The position numbers were made by a program, and so were the translations under genes. DNA of 64,000 nucleotides, from positions 948,670 to 1,012,669 of the forward strand of contig HG799463.1 in assembly GCA_000531095.1 (NCBI GenBank), read 5' to 3'. Below, in pieces: positions 34,561 to 44,102 of the stretch. How positions within the stretch are numbered: the stretch's first letter is position 1; the number at the start of each line of letters is the position of its first letter. Below the pieces are notes generated by a model that saw only the letters and a list, made by a program, of their open reading frames with translations, had not been told where the DNA came from and made no database searches. The stretch comes from Gemmata massiliana. GTDB lineage: Bacteria > Planctomycetota > Planctomycetia > Gemmatales > Gemmataceae.

Positions 34561-35406
34561 ATGTCCAAACCGTTCGACGCGACGCTGAAGGAACTCATCA
34601 GTTCCTACCCGGAAGACTGGCTCACTCAACTCGGTGTGCCGGTCACGGACCCGCCCGAAGTTCTGTCGGCCGATCTGTCTACGGTGACCGCATCAGCCGA
34701 TACGCTTCTCAAGGTCGGTGATCTGGTCGTTCACATTGACGTGGAGAGCGGGCCGGACGACTTCCTGGCGCGGCGCATGTTGCTGTACAATGTGCTGGCT
34801 CACCACCACACCGGGTTGCCGGTTCGTTCGATCGTTGTGTTGCTCCGCTCGAAGGCGGTCGGGAGCGGGCCGATAAGCGGAGTCGAATACGCTCCGGCCC
34901 CGGGTTCTAGTGAGCTTCGGTTCCGGTTCGAGACCGTGCGAGCGTGGGAACTGCCCGCAGAGGATTTACTGAAGGCTGGTGTGGGATTCCTACCACTCGC
35001 CGTTTTGGGTAAACCTCCGCCCGGGAAGTCTCGTGAACAGGCGCTTCGGGGTGTCGTTGAGCAAATTGCGGCACGGGCCGAGCGCGAAGCCAAACCGGAC
35101 GCGGGGAAGTTGCTCACCGCGTCGTACATCTTGTCCGCGATGCACGTCGCACCCGAGGTCGCGCGAGGCATCTTCAACAAGGTAATCGCCATGCAAGAGT
35201 CGGGAACCTACCAACTGATCCTCGAAGAAGGCGCCGTCAAGCACATGCGCGAACTGATTTTGAGACAGGGATCAACCAAATTCGGTACGCCGACCGAGAA
35301 GCAGAAGAACAAATTAGCTACGATCGAGGATCTTGATCGACTCGATCGGATTGTGATGAAGGTATTGTCTGCTAAAGATTGGGACGCGCTACTCAAGGTG
35401 CAGTAG
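34561..35406 (+). CDS. Rpn-like (PD-(D/E)XK nuclease superfamily) protein
   Basis: A protein of 281 residues. The start FDATLKELISSYPEDWL and the block VVHIDVESGPDDFLARRMLLYNVL (about 58-81), followed by PVRSIVVLLR, match the Rpn / DUF4351-type nuclease fold common in cyanobacteria and planctomycetes. The family motif near E-x-Q appears here as DVES, so catalytic competence is uncertain. Family members are linked to recombination and mobile-DNA responses. Its last 14 bases overlap the 3' end of the convergent histidine ammonia-lyase gene. Confidence 0.75.
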   Translation: MSKPFDATLKELISSYPEDWLTQLGVPVTDPPEVLSADLSTVTASADTLLKVGDLVVHIDVESGPDDFLARRMLLYNVLAHHHTGLPVRSIVVLLRSKAVGSGPISGVEYAPAPGSSELRFRFETVRAWELPAEDLLKAGVGFLPLAVLGKPPPGKSREQALRGVVEQIAARAEREAKPDAGKLLTASYILSAMHVAPEVARGIFNKVIAMQESGTYQLILEEGAVKHMRELILRQGSTKFGTPTEKQKNKLATIEDLDRLDRIVMKVLSAKDWDALLKVQ

Positions 35407-36904
35407 CGCCCTCTCGCAGACCGGCCGCGTCCAAGAGCGCGCGGTCGTCGAGCAGTTCCGTAATGCGGCGCAAGTCGTCCTGGAACAGGTAGTCGGTTTC
35501 GCGGTGTGTGGTGACCGAGCGGATGCGCTGGTGCGCGGATTCTACCCCGCGCCCGGGGCGCAGCGGGGAGCGGTAGTCGAGCGCTTGGGCCGCGGTCAGT
35601 AGCTCGATCGCCAGTACCGTTTCCACGTTCTTCAACACCGCGAGCAACTTCACCGCGGAAATGCTTCCCATGCTTACGTGGTCTTCCTGACCGAGACTCG
35701 TCGGAACCGAATCGACGCTCGCCGGGTGGCACAACACCTTGTTCTCGCTCACCAGCGCCGCGGCCGTGTATTGCGGGATCATGAACCCAGAGTTGAGGCC
35801 CGTTTCGCGCATGAGCAACTTCGGCAAACCGTCGTGCCCTTCGAGCAAGAGGTAGATCCGGCGCTCGGAGATGCTCGCGTACTCTGCGAGTGCGATCGCG
35901 GCGAAGTCGAGCGCCAGCGCGAGCGGTTGGCCGTGGAAGTTCCCGCCGCTCACGATGTCGCCGGCCTCGAACACCAGCGGGTTGTCCGTCACGCCGTTGA
36001 TCTCGGTTTCCAGAACGCCACTTGCGTAGTTCAGCGCGTCGCGGCTCGCTCCATGAACTTGTGGCACGCACCGCAGACAGTAGGGGTCTTGCACCTTCCC
36101 GCAATTGCGGTGCGATTCCAGGATCTCGCTCGCTTGCAACAAGAACCGCACGTTAGACGCGACGACACCGTGCCCCGGGTGCGGGCGGATCGCGTGAATG
36201 CGCGAGTCGAACGGCGCGATGCTCCCCTGGAGTGCTTCGAGCGACATTGCGGCGGCGAGATCGAATAAATCTATGAGGCGCGAACACCGTTCCAAAATCC
36301 ACGCGCCGTAAGCGGCCATGAGCTGCGTGCCGTTGATGAGTGCCAGCCCGTCCTTTGCCGCGAGTGCGACCGGCTCAAGGTCGCGTGCGCGAAGTACGTC
36401 GGCTGCGGGGACGTACCCGCGCCGGTCGTCGTCCCAGAACTCGCCCAAACCGATGAGCGGCAAACACAGGTGCGCGAGGGGAGCGAGGTCGCCGGACGCC
36501 CCTACGCTTCCGCGGCTCGGGACCACGGGAAGGAGGTTCGCTTGGTCGAACTCGACGAGCCGGCGGAACACCGGGAGCGATACGCCGGAGTAACCCAGAC
36601 CGAGTGCGTGAACCTTCAACTGGAGCATGACACGAGTGATTTCGGGCGGCACCGGGGTGCCCACGCCGACCGCGTGGCTCAGTAATAAATTTCGCTGAAG
36701 GGCCGCGAGTTGTTCGTCCGGGACGCGCTTGTTCGCGAGTACACCGAAGCCAGTGTTGATGCCGTAATGAGGGTGACCGTCGGCGAGCGCGACTTCCACT
36801 CGCGCCCGGCTCCGTTCGACCGCGGACGTGTCGCGCGCGAAGTGCCGGATGCTCGCCGCGAGGTCGGCATGAAGGTTGCGGACGGTGATTCGCGGCGCGC
36901 TCAT
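35393..36904 (-). CDS. hutH: Histidine ammonia-lyase
   Basis: A protein of 503 residues starting MSAPRITVRN, normal family length. The MIO-forming Ala-Ser-Gly lies in GSVGASGDLAPLAHL near residue 143. Other conserved blocks are HYGINTGFGVLANK, NLLLSHAVG, NGTQLMAAY, QDPYCLRCVPQVHGASRDAL, NPLVF and SVPTSLGQEDHVSMG. It deaminates L-histidine to urocanate. No hutU, hutI or hutG gene is nearby, so it stands alone. Aromatic lyases share this fold, but the sequence order best fits HutH. Confidence 0.92.
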   Translation of the reverse strand: MSAPRITVRNLHADLAASIRHFARDTSAVERSRARVEVALADGHPHYGINTGFGVLANKRVPDEQLAALQRNLLLSHAVGVGTPVPPEITRVMLQLKVHALGLGYSGVSLPVFRRLVEFDQANLLPVVPSRGSVGASGDLAPLAHLCLPLIGLGEFWDDDRRGYVPAADVLRARDLEPVALAAKDGLALINGTQLMAAYGAWILERCSRLIDLFDLAAAMSLEALQGSIAPFDSRIHAIRPHPGHGVVASNVRFLLQASEILESHRNCGKVQDPYCLRCVPQVHGASRDALNYASGVLETEINGVTDNPLVFEAGDIVSGGNFHGQPLALALDFAAIALAEYASISERRIYLLLEGHDGLPKLLMRETGLNSGFMIPQYTAAALVSENKVLCHPASVDSVPTSLGQEDHVSMGSISAVKLLAVLKNVETVLAIELLTAAQALDYRSPLRPGRGVESAHQRIRSVTTHRETDYLFQDDLRRITELLDDRALLDAAGLREGATAP

Positions 36905-36917
36905 TCGGTTAGCTCCG

Positions 36918-37004
36918 GGCGAACGGCCGGCGTGAGCCGGCTCGGTGAGATGATTAAACGGGCGCCGTCGCCCTTTACCAGCCGGCTCGTGCCGGCCGTT
37001 CGCC
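36918..37004. repeat. Palindromic element, GAACGGCCGG family (copy 1)
   Basis: The left arm begins GGCGAACGGCCGGCGTGAGC and the right arm ends GTGCCGGCCGTTCGCC. They pair over about 25 bp with minor mismatches around a 37-bp centre. The element fills almost all of the gap between hutH and the next gene. It is related to the copies at 38738 and 46010. Confidence 0.85.
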
Positions 37005-37021
37005 AGTATTAAGGTATCGAC

Positions 37022-38422
37022 ATGCCCAACGAGACGTTCACCCTGCGATCGCCGATGCCGGTGTCGGCCGAAGAATTGTATGCGTGGCACGCGCGCCCGC
37101 TCGCGTTCCAGCGCCTTCAGCCGCCGTGGGAAGACGCCCGGATCATCAAGCAAGAGGGGACGTTCGGTAAGGACGGGTTCCGCATTACGATCCGTACCAG
37201 AACCGTTGGGCCGCTACGGGGAACGTGGGTCGCGGACGCATTCGATTTCCAGCCCGGGTCGCGGTTCCAGGACCGGGCGCTTGAAGGGCCGTTCGCGTCC
37301 TGGCACCACACGCACCTGATGGTGCCCGGCGACGCGGGCACTTCCGTTCTGGAAGACACGATCGAGTACCGCTTGCCGCTGGGGATCGCGGGTCGCGCAC
37401 TGGCGGGCGGAATGGTGCGCGAGCGGCTCGCGGCGATGTTCGCGTACCGACACTTCATCACCGCGAGTGATCTGCGCCGGCACGCGAAGTTCGCCCACAA
37501 ACCGCGTCTCACGATCGCAGTAACTGGGTCGCGCGGGCTGATCGGCTCCGAACTGGTCCCGTTCCTCACGACCGGCGGACACAAGGTCGTGCGTTTACTC
37601 ACGGGGAACGCGACTCCGCCTTATGACGATGGCACGAAGTGGGTGGCGTGGAAACCGGATCAACCCCTCGCGGCGAACACCTTCGACGGCATCGACGCGG
37701 TGATTCACCTCGCGGGCGATAACGTCGCCGAGGGGCGGTGGACGGACGCCAAGAAGCAGAAGATCCTCGACAGTCGCACCGGACCGACGCGGGCGATCGC
37801 TCAGTCTATCGCCGCTCTCCCATTAGACCGGCGGCCGAAGGTGTTTGTGTGTGCGTCGGCGGTGGGCTTTTACGGGAACCGCGGCGAAGAGGAACTGACC
37901 GAGGGTTCGCCGGCCGGTGAGGGGTTCTTTCCCCAAGTGGCGAAGGTGTGGGAGGACGCCTGTGTTCCGGCACAAGACGCCGGCGTGCGCACCGCATACA
38001 TGCGGATCGGGGTCGCCATTTCCCCCAAGAGTGGAGCACTCGGTAAGCAACTTCTGCCGTTCAAGATGGGCGTAGGGGCGGTACTCGGCGACGGGAAACA
38101 GTGGGTGCCGTGGATCACGGTGAACGACGTGGTCGGCGCGATTTACCACACGCTGATGAGCGATGAGATCCGCGGGCCGGTCAACACGGTGGGGCCGAAC
38201 CCGGTGACGAACCGCACGTTCACCAAGACGCTCGGGCGCGTACTGAGCCGCCCCGCGTTCTTTTGGCTCCCGGGAGTTGCGCTTCGGGCGGTGTTCGGGG
38301 GCGTCGCGGACGACGCGCTGCTCGCGAGCATGAAGGCCCGGCCCGCGAAACTCGCCACGAACGGCTTCACGTTCGATCACCCGGACCTGGAGCCCGCGCT
38401 GCGGTTCTTGCTCGGGCGATAG
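37022..38422 (+). CDS. TIGR01777-family epimerase with N-terminal SRPBCC domain
   Basis: A protein of 466 residues. Residues 1 to about 155 form an SRPBCC/START-like domain (RSPMPVSAEELYAWHARP, LMVPGDAGTSVLEDTIEYRL). Residues 160-460 form the SDR-type TIGR01777 (YfcH/SulA-like) domain with TGSRGLIGSEL, AVIHLAGDNVAEGRW, CASAVGFYGNRGEEELTE and PWITVNDVVGAIYH. The fused form is common in actinobacteria and planctomycetes. Its substrate is unknown. AAGG lies upstream of the ATG. Confidence 0.9.
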   Translation: MPNETFTLRSPMPVSAEELYAWHARPLAFQRLQPPWEDARIIKQEGTFGKDGFRITIRTRTVGPLRGTWVADAFDFQPGSRFQDRALEGPFASWHHTHLMVPGDAGTSVLEDTIEYRLPLGIAGRALAGGMVRERLAAMFAYRHFITASDLRRHAKFAHKPRLTIAVTGSRGLIGSELVPFLTTGGHKVVRLLTGNATPPYDDGTKWVAWKPDQPLAANTFDGIDAVIHLAGDNVAEGRWTDAKKQKILDSRTGPTRAIAQSIAALPLDRRPKVFVCASAVGFYGNRGEEELTEGSPAGEGFFPQVAKVWEDACVPAQDAGVRTAYMRIGVAISPKSGALGKQLLPFKMGVGAVLGDGKQWVPWITVNDVVGAIYHTLMSDEIRGPVNTVGPNPVTNRTFTKTLGRVLSRPAFFWLPGVALRAVFGGVADDALLASMKARPAKLATNGFTFDHPDLEPALRFLLGR

Positions 38423-38580
38423 TGTTTTGTGTTGGGTGAGTCGAGCGCGAGTGTTATCGTACTGGCGTCGGTCGGGTCGGTTGCGTTTAGCTCCGTACTT
38501 TGCACGGGGGCGATGTTGCGTCGCTCCGAGCGCTTGCCGGTCCGTGCGTCGTGGGGAAGGCTGTTTCCAGCACCGCTCTC

Positions 38581-38665
38581 GTTTCATTTGGGGCACCTGA
38601 ACCGCGGCGGTCTGGTGCTACCCCGCCAATCGTGGTGCCACCGCGGTTCAGGTGCCAAATGAAAC
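38581..38665. repeat. Inverted repeat with bulge downstream of the epimerase
   Basis: The arms 38581-38607 and 38641-38665 pair across 25 bp with a two-base bulge in the left arm (ATTTGGGGCACC against ATTTGGCACC). It lies in the 552-base gap 38423-38974, which holds no credible gene but carries this repeat and the element at 38738. Confidence 0.8.
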
Positions 38666-38737
38666 GGCGGTGCCGTGAGCCTTCCACACTCCAGGTCAGG
38701 AAGTAAACGCTCCGACCCGGCCGGCATTGTGTGGCCA

Positions 38738-38869
38738 GGCGAACGGCCGGTGTGAGCCGGCCGGTGAGAACCACGAAGAGTTTTGGACAGGATTTACAGG
38801 ATCAACACGATCAAGAACCGACAGGCCATTTGCAGCATTTCACCGGCCGGCTGACACCGGCCGTTCGCC
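38738..38869. repeat. Palindromic element, GAACGGCCGG family (copy 2)
   Basis: Arms of 30 bp (38738-38767 and 38840-38869) with one mismatch enclose a 72-base centre containing GACAGGATTTACAGGATCAA. The same left arm and the same inner core occur in the same order at 46010, so this is a dispersed element about 130-155 bp long. Confidence 0.9.
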
Positions 38870-38974
38870 CCAACCGCTGACAAACCGGCCGCTCGCCACA
38901 AAGCAGCCGGCATAAAGCACAACGCCGACCACTGGTCGGCGTTGTGGGTGCGGAACGGCTTCCCGTTACTCGTC

Positions 38975-40297
38975 TCACGCGAGGCCGGTGAGCGCGCCCG
39001 CGGCGCAGTGGTTCGGGTTACCGAACGTCTTGACGTTGTGCCCGAAGCCGTGCGCGAGCGACATCAGGAGGCGGTTGTGCGGCACCTTGTTGTACTTCAG
39101 TGAGCGGCCCATCTTGTAGTCCAGCCCGCCGCCGACCATCACGAACGGGATGTTATCCATCGTGTGCGAGTTGCCCTTGCCCAGCTCGTTCGTCCACACG
39201 ATCAGCGTGTTGTCGAGCAGGCTGCCGGTGCCGCCCGGTTCCGGTGTTTCGGCCAGGCGCTTGGCGAGGTAGGCCACCTGCTCGCAGTACCACTTGTTGA
39301 TCTTCACCAGCTTCTCTTGGGCCTTTTCGTTCGTGTCCGGCTCGTGCGACAGTTCGTGGTGCCCCTCCTCCACGCCCAGCCACTTCATGCGGGCGCCGCC
39401 CACCGAGTTCGTGATCTGGTACGACGCGACGCGGGCGAAGTCGGCCGCGAAGCTGTTCACCAGCAGGTCGATTTGCGCCTTGCTGATCTTCGGCATGTTG
39501 TCGTTGTCTTTCTTCATGCCGGCTTCGAGCTTCGGCACCGCGTGGCCCACGTTCGCCGCGGCCTTCTGCTCCTTCAGTTCCTTCTCCATGTCGCGCACGA
39601 ACGCGGCGTGTTCGTCGAGCAGGCGCTTGTCCGCCGCGCCCACCTTGTCGCCGACCTTCTTCAGATCGTCCTTGATGTCGTCGAGGACGCTGGCGAGTGC
39701 CTCGTTGTCCTTCGCCCGGCCGTAGAGCTTGTTGAACATCTGGTACGGGTCGTCGATCGGGGTGATCGGCTTGTTCGCGCCCGCGTAGCTCCAGCGCGTC
39801 CAGGTGTCGGCGCGGTCGGGGACCATCACGCCCATTTCGAGCGAGCCGAAGCGCGTCTTGGTGGCCGCGTCTTTCTGGAGGAAGTTCTTGATCTCCTGGT
39901 CGATGGAGATGCCCTTCGCCCAGCCCGCCGGCGTGTCGGACCCGCCCTGCACGTTACCGGGGTACAGTTCGATGCCCGTGAGCAAGCAGCCGATGCCGCG
40001 CATGTGACCGTCGCCGTCGCCGCGGATGCGGTCGCAGACGCCGTGCAGCGTGAGCACCTTGTCCTTGAACGGTTCGAGCGGCGTGAGGATCTCTTTGAGC
40101 GTGAACTTCGCGCCCTCTTCGTCCGGCCAGAACGACTTGGGCACGATCCCGTTCGGGCTGAAGATGAAGACGATCCGCTGTTTCCGCTTGGCCTGGTTCG
40201 CGAAGCTGAGGCTCGGCAGGTTCAACAGGAACGGCACGGCCGCGGCGCTGATGCCGAGGTCGCGCACGAACTCGCGCCGGGTGCGGGTGAGGGACAT
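38975..40297 (-). CDS. DUF1552-domain protein, twin-arginine exported
   Basis: A protein of 440 residues starting [15 protein letters not shown], a twin-arginine signal. The body has [43 protein letters not shown], the Trp-rich [13 protein letters not shown] and [16 protein letters not shown], all typical of DUF1552. Planctomycetes usually encode it beside a DUF1592 cytochrome-like protein, as here. The pair is probably periplasmic; the biochemical role is not established. The stop lies 81 bases after the DUF1592 gene's strand partner start, consistent with one operon. Confidence 0.92.
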   Translation of the reverse strand: MSLTRTRREFVRDLGISAAAVPFLLNLPSLSFANQAKRKQRIVFIFSPNGIVPKSFWPDEEGAKFTLKEILTPLEPFKDKVLTLHGVCDRIRGDGDGHMRGIGCLLTGIELYPGNVQGGSDTPAGWAKGISIDQEIKNFLQKDAATKTRFGSLEMGVMVPDRADTWTRWSYAGANKPITPIDDPYQMFNKLYGRAKDNEALASVLDDIKDDLKKVGDKVGAADKRLLDEHAAFVRDMEKELKEQKAAANVGHAVPKLEAGMKKDNDNMPKISKAQIDLLVNSFAADFARVASYQITNSVGGARMKWLGVEEGHHELSHEPDTNEKAQEKLVKINKWYCEQVAYLAKRLAETPEPGGTGSLLDNTLIVWTNELGKGNSHTMDNIPFVMVGGGLDYKMGRSLKYNKVPHNRLLMSLAHGFGHNVKTFGNPNHCAAGALTGLA

Positions 40298-40378
40298 GGC
40301 TTGGCTCCGAGGCGGGTGAGTATTAGGTAGGTGTGGCACGCGGGCGATAGCATTCACGCGGGTTAAGCGTGGGCCACA

Positions 40379-42703
40379 CTATTTCGGCGGTTTCTCGTTC
40401 TTGGGAGGCATAGCACCGATTACGGCAATCTCCACTACCAATTTTCGCATATTCAGGCCGTTATCGGCAAATATTTTCCGCAATTCCTCGGGCTTCGCAA
40501 GCCCATAAGCTCGGACGGGTTGCTTCACGAAGTAGTGGAACGCTTGCTGCGCGAAGGCGTACTGCGTTTCTTCGCTCGCGGCGAGAAACTTCGCCAGTTC
40601 CTTCGCGCCGGTGAACTTGGTCGTGGCGCCGGCCCGCGTGTCGTAACTGCCGCTCGCGTCCACGGTCTTTTTGTTGTCCTGCTCGCGGAACCGGCCGACC
40701 GCGTCGAAGTTTTCCAGCGCGAACCCGAGCGGGTTCATGATCGTGTGGCACCCGGCACACGCGGGAGCTTTCGTTTGCAGCAAGACACGCTCGCGGGTGG
40801 TCAGGCTGGGGTGCAGGTCCGGTGCGAGGGGCGTGAACGCTTCCATCGGCGGCTTGATGCCGATGCCGAGTAGCCCGCGCCCGACGAACACGCCGCGGTG
40901 GATCGGCGACGTCTCCCCCGTGTACGCGAGCGACGAGAGAACGTAGGGGTGCGTGACGACGCCGGAGCGCTTGTCGGCCTCCAGTTTCACTTTCTGGAAG
41001 GGCGCGTCCGGCGGCAGTTTCGCACCGTAAAACTTGGCGAGCCGGCCGTTGAGGTACGTTTCTTCGTTGAGGAAGAGTTGGCGGAAGTCGGCGTTGGGGC
41101 TTCCCACCACGTCATCCAGGAACAGTTCCAGTGACGTGCGGAGGTCGGACGCGAGGGCCGCGTCGAAATCGGGGAACCGCTTCGTGTCTTTCGGAAGTTC
41201 TTTGGCCTGATCGAGTTTCAGCCAGGCGAGCAAGAAGTCGCGGAGCTTGGCCTTCGCACGCGGATCGTTCAGCATGCGTTCAGCGTGTTTGGCGATTTCG
41301 GCGCGCGTGCCCAGTTTGTTTGCGGCAGCCGCGTCGAGCAGTTCCTTGTCGGGCGGCGAGTCCCACAACTCGAACGCGAGCCGAGAGGCGATCGTGTACT
41401 GTTCGGGCGCCTCAGCCGCGTCGGGGTAGAGGAAGCGGGGCGATTTCAGCACGATCAGAACGACGCGCTTCACCGCGAGCTGCACATCGTCGCCGGCCGC
41501 TTCAAATTGCCGGTCGATGTACAGGGCTTTCTCGGCTTCCGTCAGTGGGTGACGCAGCGCGCGCTCCGCGAACGTCCGGCAAAACGCTTTGGTCTTCGCA
41601 ACTCGATCGACTGAATTGGGTTGCGCGCCGCTTAATTCGGGTAGTTTCGCGACAATGTACGCGGCCGTTTCGAGTGCCCCTTCAGTGGTCGCGGCTTCCC
41701 ACTCCTTCGAGACGGTGGTGCCGCGTTCCCAGCCGAAGCTGCGGTCATCCGGCGGAAACGGCGATTCGATCACCGCGACTTCCGGGAACTTCTGAGGCGT
41801 GAGGTGCTTTGCCGAGATCACCTCGATTGCGCCCCCGGGGCGCTTCCAGTTGAGCGAGACGAACGCGGGTTTAACGGGCGGGTTCGGGTTCGTTTTCGAG
41901 TCGTCGACACCCTGCTTGGCCTTCGAGAACTCCAGCCGGATCGGGTACGCGCGCCCGGCCAGGAGGAACACGTTCACCTTGAATTCGGTGTCGGTACCGG
42001 ACTTCACCCAGGCATCGATAGAGGCTTTGCGGTTGTCGTTGACCCACAAACGCAGCGCGTGATCGGTGCGCACAACGAACTCGTACATCCCGGTTTCGGG
42101 CGCCCACACCGAGCCTTCCCACTTGATGCAAAACGTGTGCGGGTCGAACTTTTCCTTCGCGTCCGGGGCCACGACCGGTCCCTCTTTGCCGAAGTCGAAT
42201 TTCACTTCGGCATCAGTGCGGTCGATCAGCCGCTTGTTGCCCTGGAACCCGCGTGCGTTGAAATACTCGCCCCGAAGCCCTTGCTTGTCTTCCGGTTTTG
42301 GTTGCCCACGGAAGCTGCTGATTACGTCCGCGATGCTGTTGCGGTACTGCTTGACCGTGAGGCGCGACAACTCCACTCGGGGCGGGTTCAGTTTCGCTTG
42401 CGCGTTGGGAGAGTAGAAGGCGTCGTGCATGTACTCAGCGACGCGCTTCGACCCCGCGGCGTCGAGCAGTTCCGGCGCGCCGTCGGGCATGGTGAGGTCG
42501 ATCACCTGCGCGAGCTGCGCGACCGATTTGTCGCCGATGAGCGGTACCGGGTAGCTTTTGCCCCCCTCGCCCTTCGCGCCGTGACACTTCGCGCACATCT
42601 GCCGGTAGATCACTTCGCCGCTTTTCTCTTGGGCGTTCGCGAGCGGAATGAAGGCGAGCAGCGCGACGACGGCCGGGCCGAACTTCGGCAGGGAGGAGGT
42701 CAT
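40379..42703 (-). CDS. DUF1592-type exported c-type cytochrome with PA14-like domain
   Basis: A protein of 774 residues. A signal peptide is followed by a haem-binding CAKCH near residue 36, a DUF1587-like block (LSRLTVKQYRNSIADV) and a PA14-like carbohydrate-binding domain (about 145-285: GLRGEYFNARGF, WEGSVWAPETGMYEFVVRTD). The DUF1595/1592/1588/1585 series comes next, ending in a second CAGCH haem motif and NPLGFALENFDAVGRFREQD. It probably transfers electrons or binds a polymer in the periplasm. It lies directly upstream of its usual DUF1552 partner on the same strand. Confidence 0.93.
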   Translation of the reverse strand: MTSSLPKFGPAVVALLAFIPLANAQEKSGEVIYRQMCAKCHGAKGEGGKSYPVPLIGDKSVAQLAQVIDLTMPDGAPELLDAAGSKRVAEYMHDAFYSPNAQAKLNPPRVELSRLTVKQYRNSIADVISSFRGQPKPEDKQGLRGEYFNARGFQGNKRLIDRTDAEVKFDFGKEGPVVAPDAKEKFDPHTFCIKWEGSVWAPETGMYEFVVRTDHALRLWVNDNRKASIDAWVKSGTDTEFKVNVFLLAGRAYPIRLEFSKAKQGVDDSKTNPNPPVKPAFVSLNWKRPGGAIEVISAKHLTPQKFPEVAVIESPFPPDDRSFGWERGTTVSKEWEAATTEGALETAAYIVAKLPELSGAQPNSVDRVAKTKAFCRTFAERALRHPLTEAEKALYIDRQFEAAGDDVQLAVKRVVLIVLKSPRFLYPDAAEAPEQYTIASRLAFELWDSPPDKELLDAAAANKLGTRAEIAKHAERMLNDPRAKAKLRDFLLAWLKLDQAKELPKDTKRFPDFDAALASDLRTSLELFLDDVVGSPNADFRQLFLNEETYLNGRLAKFYGAKLPPDAPFQKVKLEADKRSGVVTHPYVLSSLAYTGETSPIHRGVFVGRGLLGIGIKPPMEAFTPLAPDLHPSLTTRERVLLQTKAPACAGCHTIMNPLGFALENFDAVGRFREQDNKKTVDASGSYDTRAGATTKFTGAKELAKFLAASEETQYAFAQQAFHYFVKQPVRAYGLAKPEELRKIFADNGLNMRKLVVEIAVIGAMPPKNEKPPK

Positions 42704-42912
42704 GCGTTTGTGCCGTGTGAACTAGGAGCAAAAGCGTGGGGCGGGCGGGAGGTTCTATCTTTTAATGATAGCGTGGAGACGGCCGGTGCGGGAAACAAAC
42801 GTGCCGGGAGTGGCGGATTTTGATTTTTACTCCGAAGGGGTAGTATCTCATAGCTTGGGGGCCAGTCACGAAATGATCGCCCCCGGAAACAAGGACCGAA
42901 GAGAGATTCACG

Positions 42913-43839
42913 ATGCCTCTTCCCCGCGTGCTCGCCGATCTTCCGGTGTCATCGGCCGTGCTGGAACTGCTCGGCGGGCGCGTCGATCTCGTGCCCTGGA
43001 ACGCGACCGGGCGCGTGGACGCGATCTACACCTACGGTCACCCGACCGTCGACGCGGCGATGATGGACCGCTTCGCGGGGGTGAAGGTCGTCAGCAATTT
43101 CGGGGTGGGCGTCGATCACATCGATGTGAAAGCCGCGACCGCGCGCAACATTCCCGTTGGGAACACGCCTGGTATTCTCGACGGTGCGACGGCGGACCTT
43201 GCGTTCGCGCTCATTCTCGCGGCCGGTCGGCGCATTGTGGAGGGCGACCGCTACGCACGCGGACCGGACTTCACGCGGTACGACCCGTCGTTCATGCTCG
43301 GGCGCGAGGTCCACGGGAGCACGCTCGGGGTGTTCGGGATGGGGCGCATCGGTCGACAGGTCGCGATGCGCGCGAACGGCTTCGGCATGAAGGTACTGTA
43401 CCACAACCGTAACCGGAGCGACGAGGCCGAAGTCGCGCTGAAGGCCCGGTACGCGACGAAGGACGAACTGCTCGCGGCATCGGACTTCGTGGTGTTGACG
43501 GTGCCGCTGACATCCGAAACGCGCGGGTTCATTGGTCGGGCTGAACTCGCGAAGATGAAGCCCACTGCGACGCTGGTGAACGTCGCGCGAGGAGCCGTCG
43601 TTGATAAAGACGCTCTCACGGACGCGCTATCGGCGAAACGCATCTTTGCGGCTGCGCTCGACGTAACCGACCCGGAACCGCTGCCGCGCGACCACCCGCT
43701 CCTGAAACTCGATAACGTCATCATCACCCCGCACCTAGGCAGCGCGACTGAAGAAACCCGCCGGCGCATGGCGGAACTGTCGGTCGTGAATCTGTTCGCG
43801 GGCCTGGAGGGGAAGGAACTGCTGTTCCGCGTGCGGTGA
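42913..43839 (+). CDS. D-isomer-specific 2-hydroxyacid dehydrogenase (glyoxylate/hydroxypyruvate reductase-like)
   Basis: A protein of 308 residues. The NAD(P)-binding motif is FGMGRIGRQVA (about 140-150). Catalytic residues are indicated by NVARGAVVDKDAL (Arg), DVTDPEPLP (Glu) and ITPHLGSATEETR (His). This pattern fits GhrB-type reductases of glyoxylate, hydroxypyruvate or 2-ketogluconate, using NAD(P)H. The exact substrate cannot be set. A GC-rich palindrome lies after it. Confidence 0.92.
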   Translation: MPLPRVLADLPVSSAVLELLGGRVDLVPWNATGRVDAIYTYGHPTVDAAMMDRFAGVKVVSNFGVGVDHIDVKAATARNIPVGNTPGILDGATADLAFALILAAGRRIVEGDRYARGPDFTRYDPSFMLGREVHGSTLGVFGMGRIGRQVAMRANGFGMKVLYHNRNRSDEAEVALKARYATKDELLAASDFVVLTVPLTSETRGFIGRAELAKMKPTATLVNVARGAVVDKDALTDALSAKRIFAAALDVTDPEPLPRDHPLLKLDNVIITPHLGSATEETRRRMAELSVVNLFAGLEGKELLFRVR

Positions 43840-43885
43840 TTCCTGGGAAACCAGACCGGTAGAGCGACCGGACTCACCGCAACTG

Positions 43886-43960
43886 GGTGAACCCCGCCCG
43901 CAAGGGCGGTGGGTGCTGTAGACGGCGAACAACCCACCACCCTTGCGGGCGGGGTTCACC
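43886..43960. repeat. Inverted repeat, CCGCAAGG family
   Basis: Arms of 28 bp (43886-43913 and 43933-43960) with one mismatch surround a 19-base loop. The arm core GTGAACCCCGCCCGCAAGGG resembles the palindromes near 12934 and 22985. It follows the dehydrogenase gene. Confidence 0.9.
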
Positions 43961-44102
43961 GACGAGTTGGGACCAACCGACCCCAACACCCCGGTCCCGG
44001 GTGAAATGCGCCCAGTCGACTGTCGTCACAATTTGCGAGAAATATTCTCACCTGTGTCCCGAATAGCAGTGATCGCCCAGCCCATCCCGAACGGAGTGCC
44101 GC

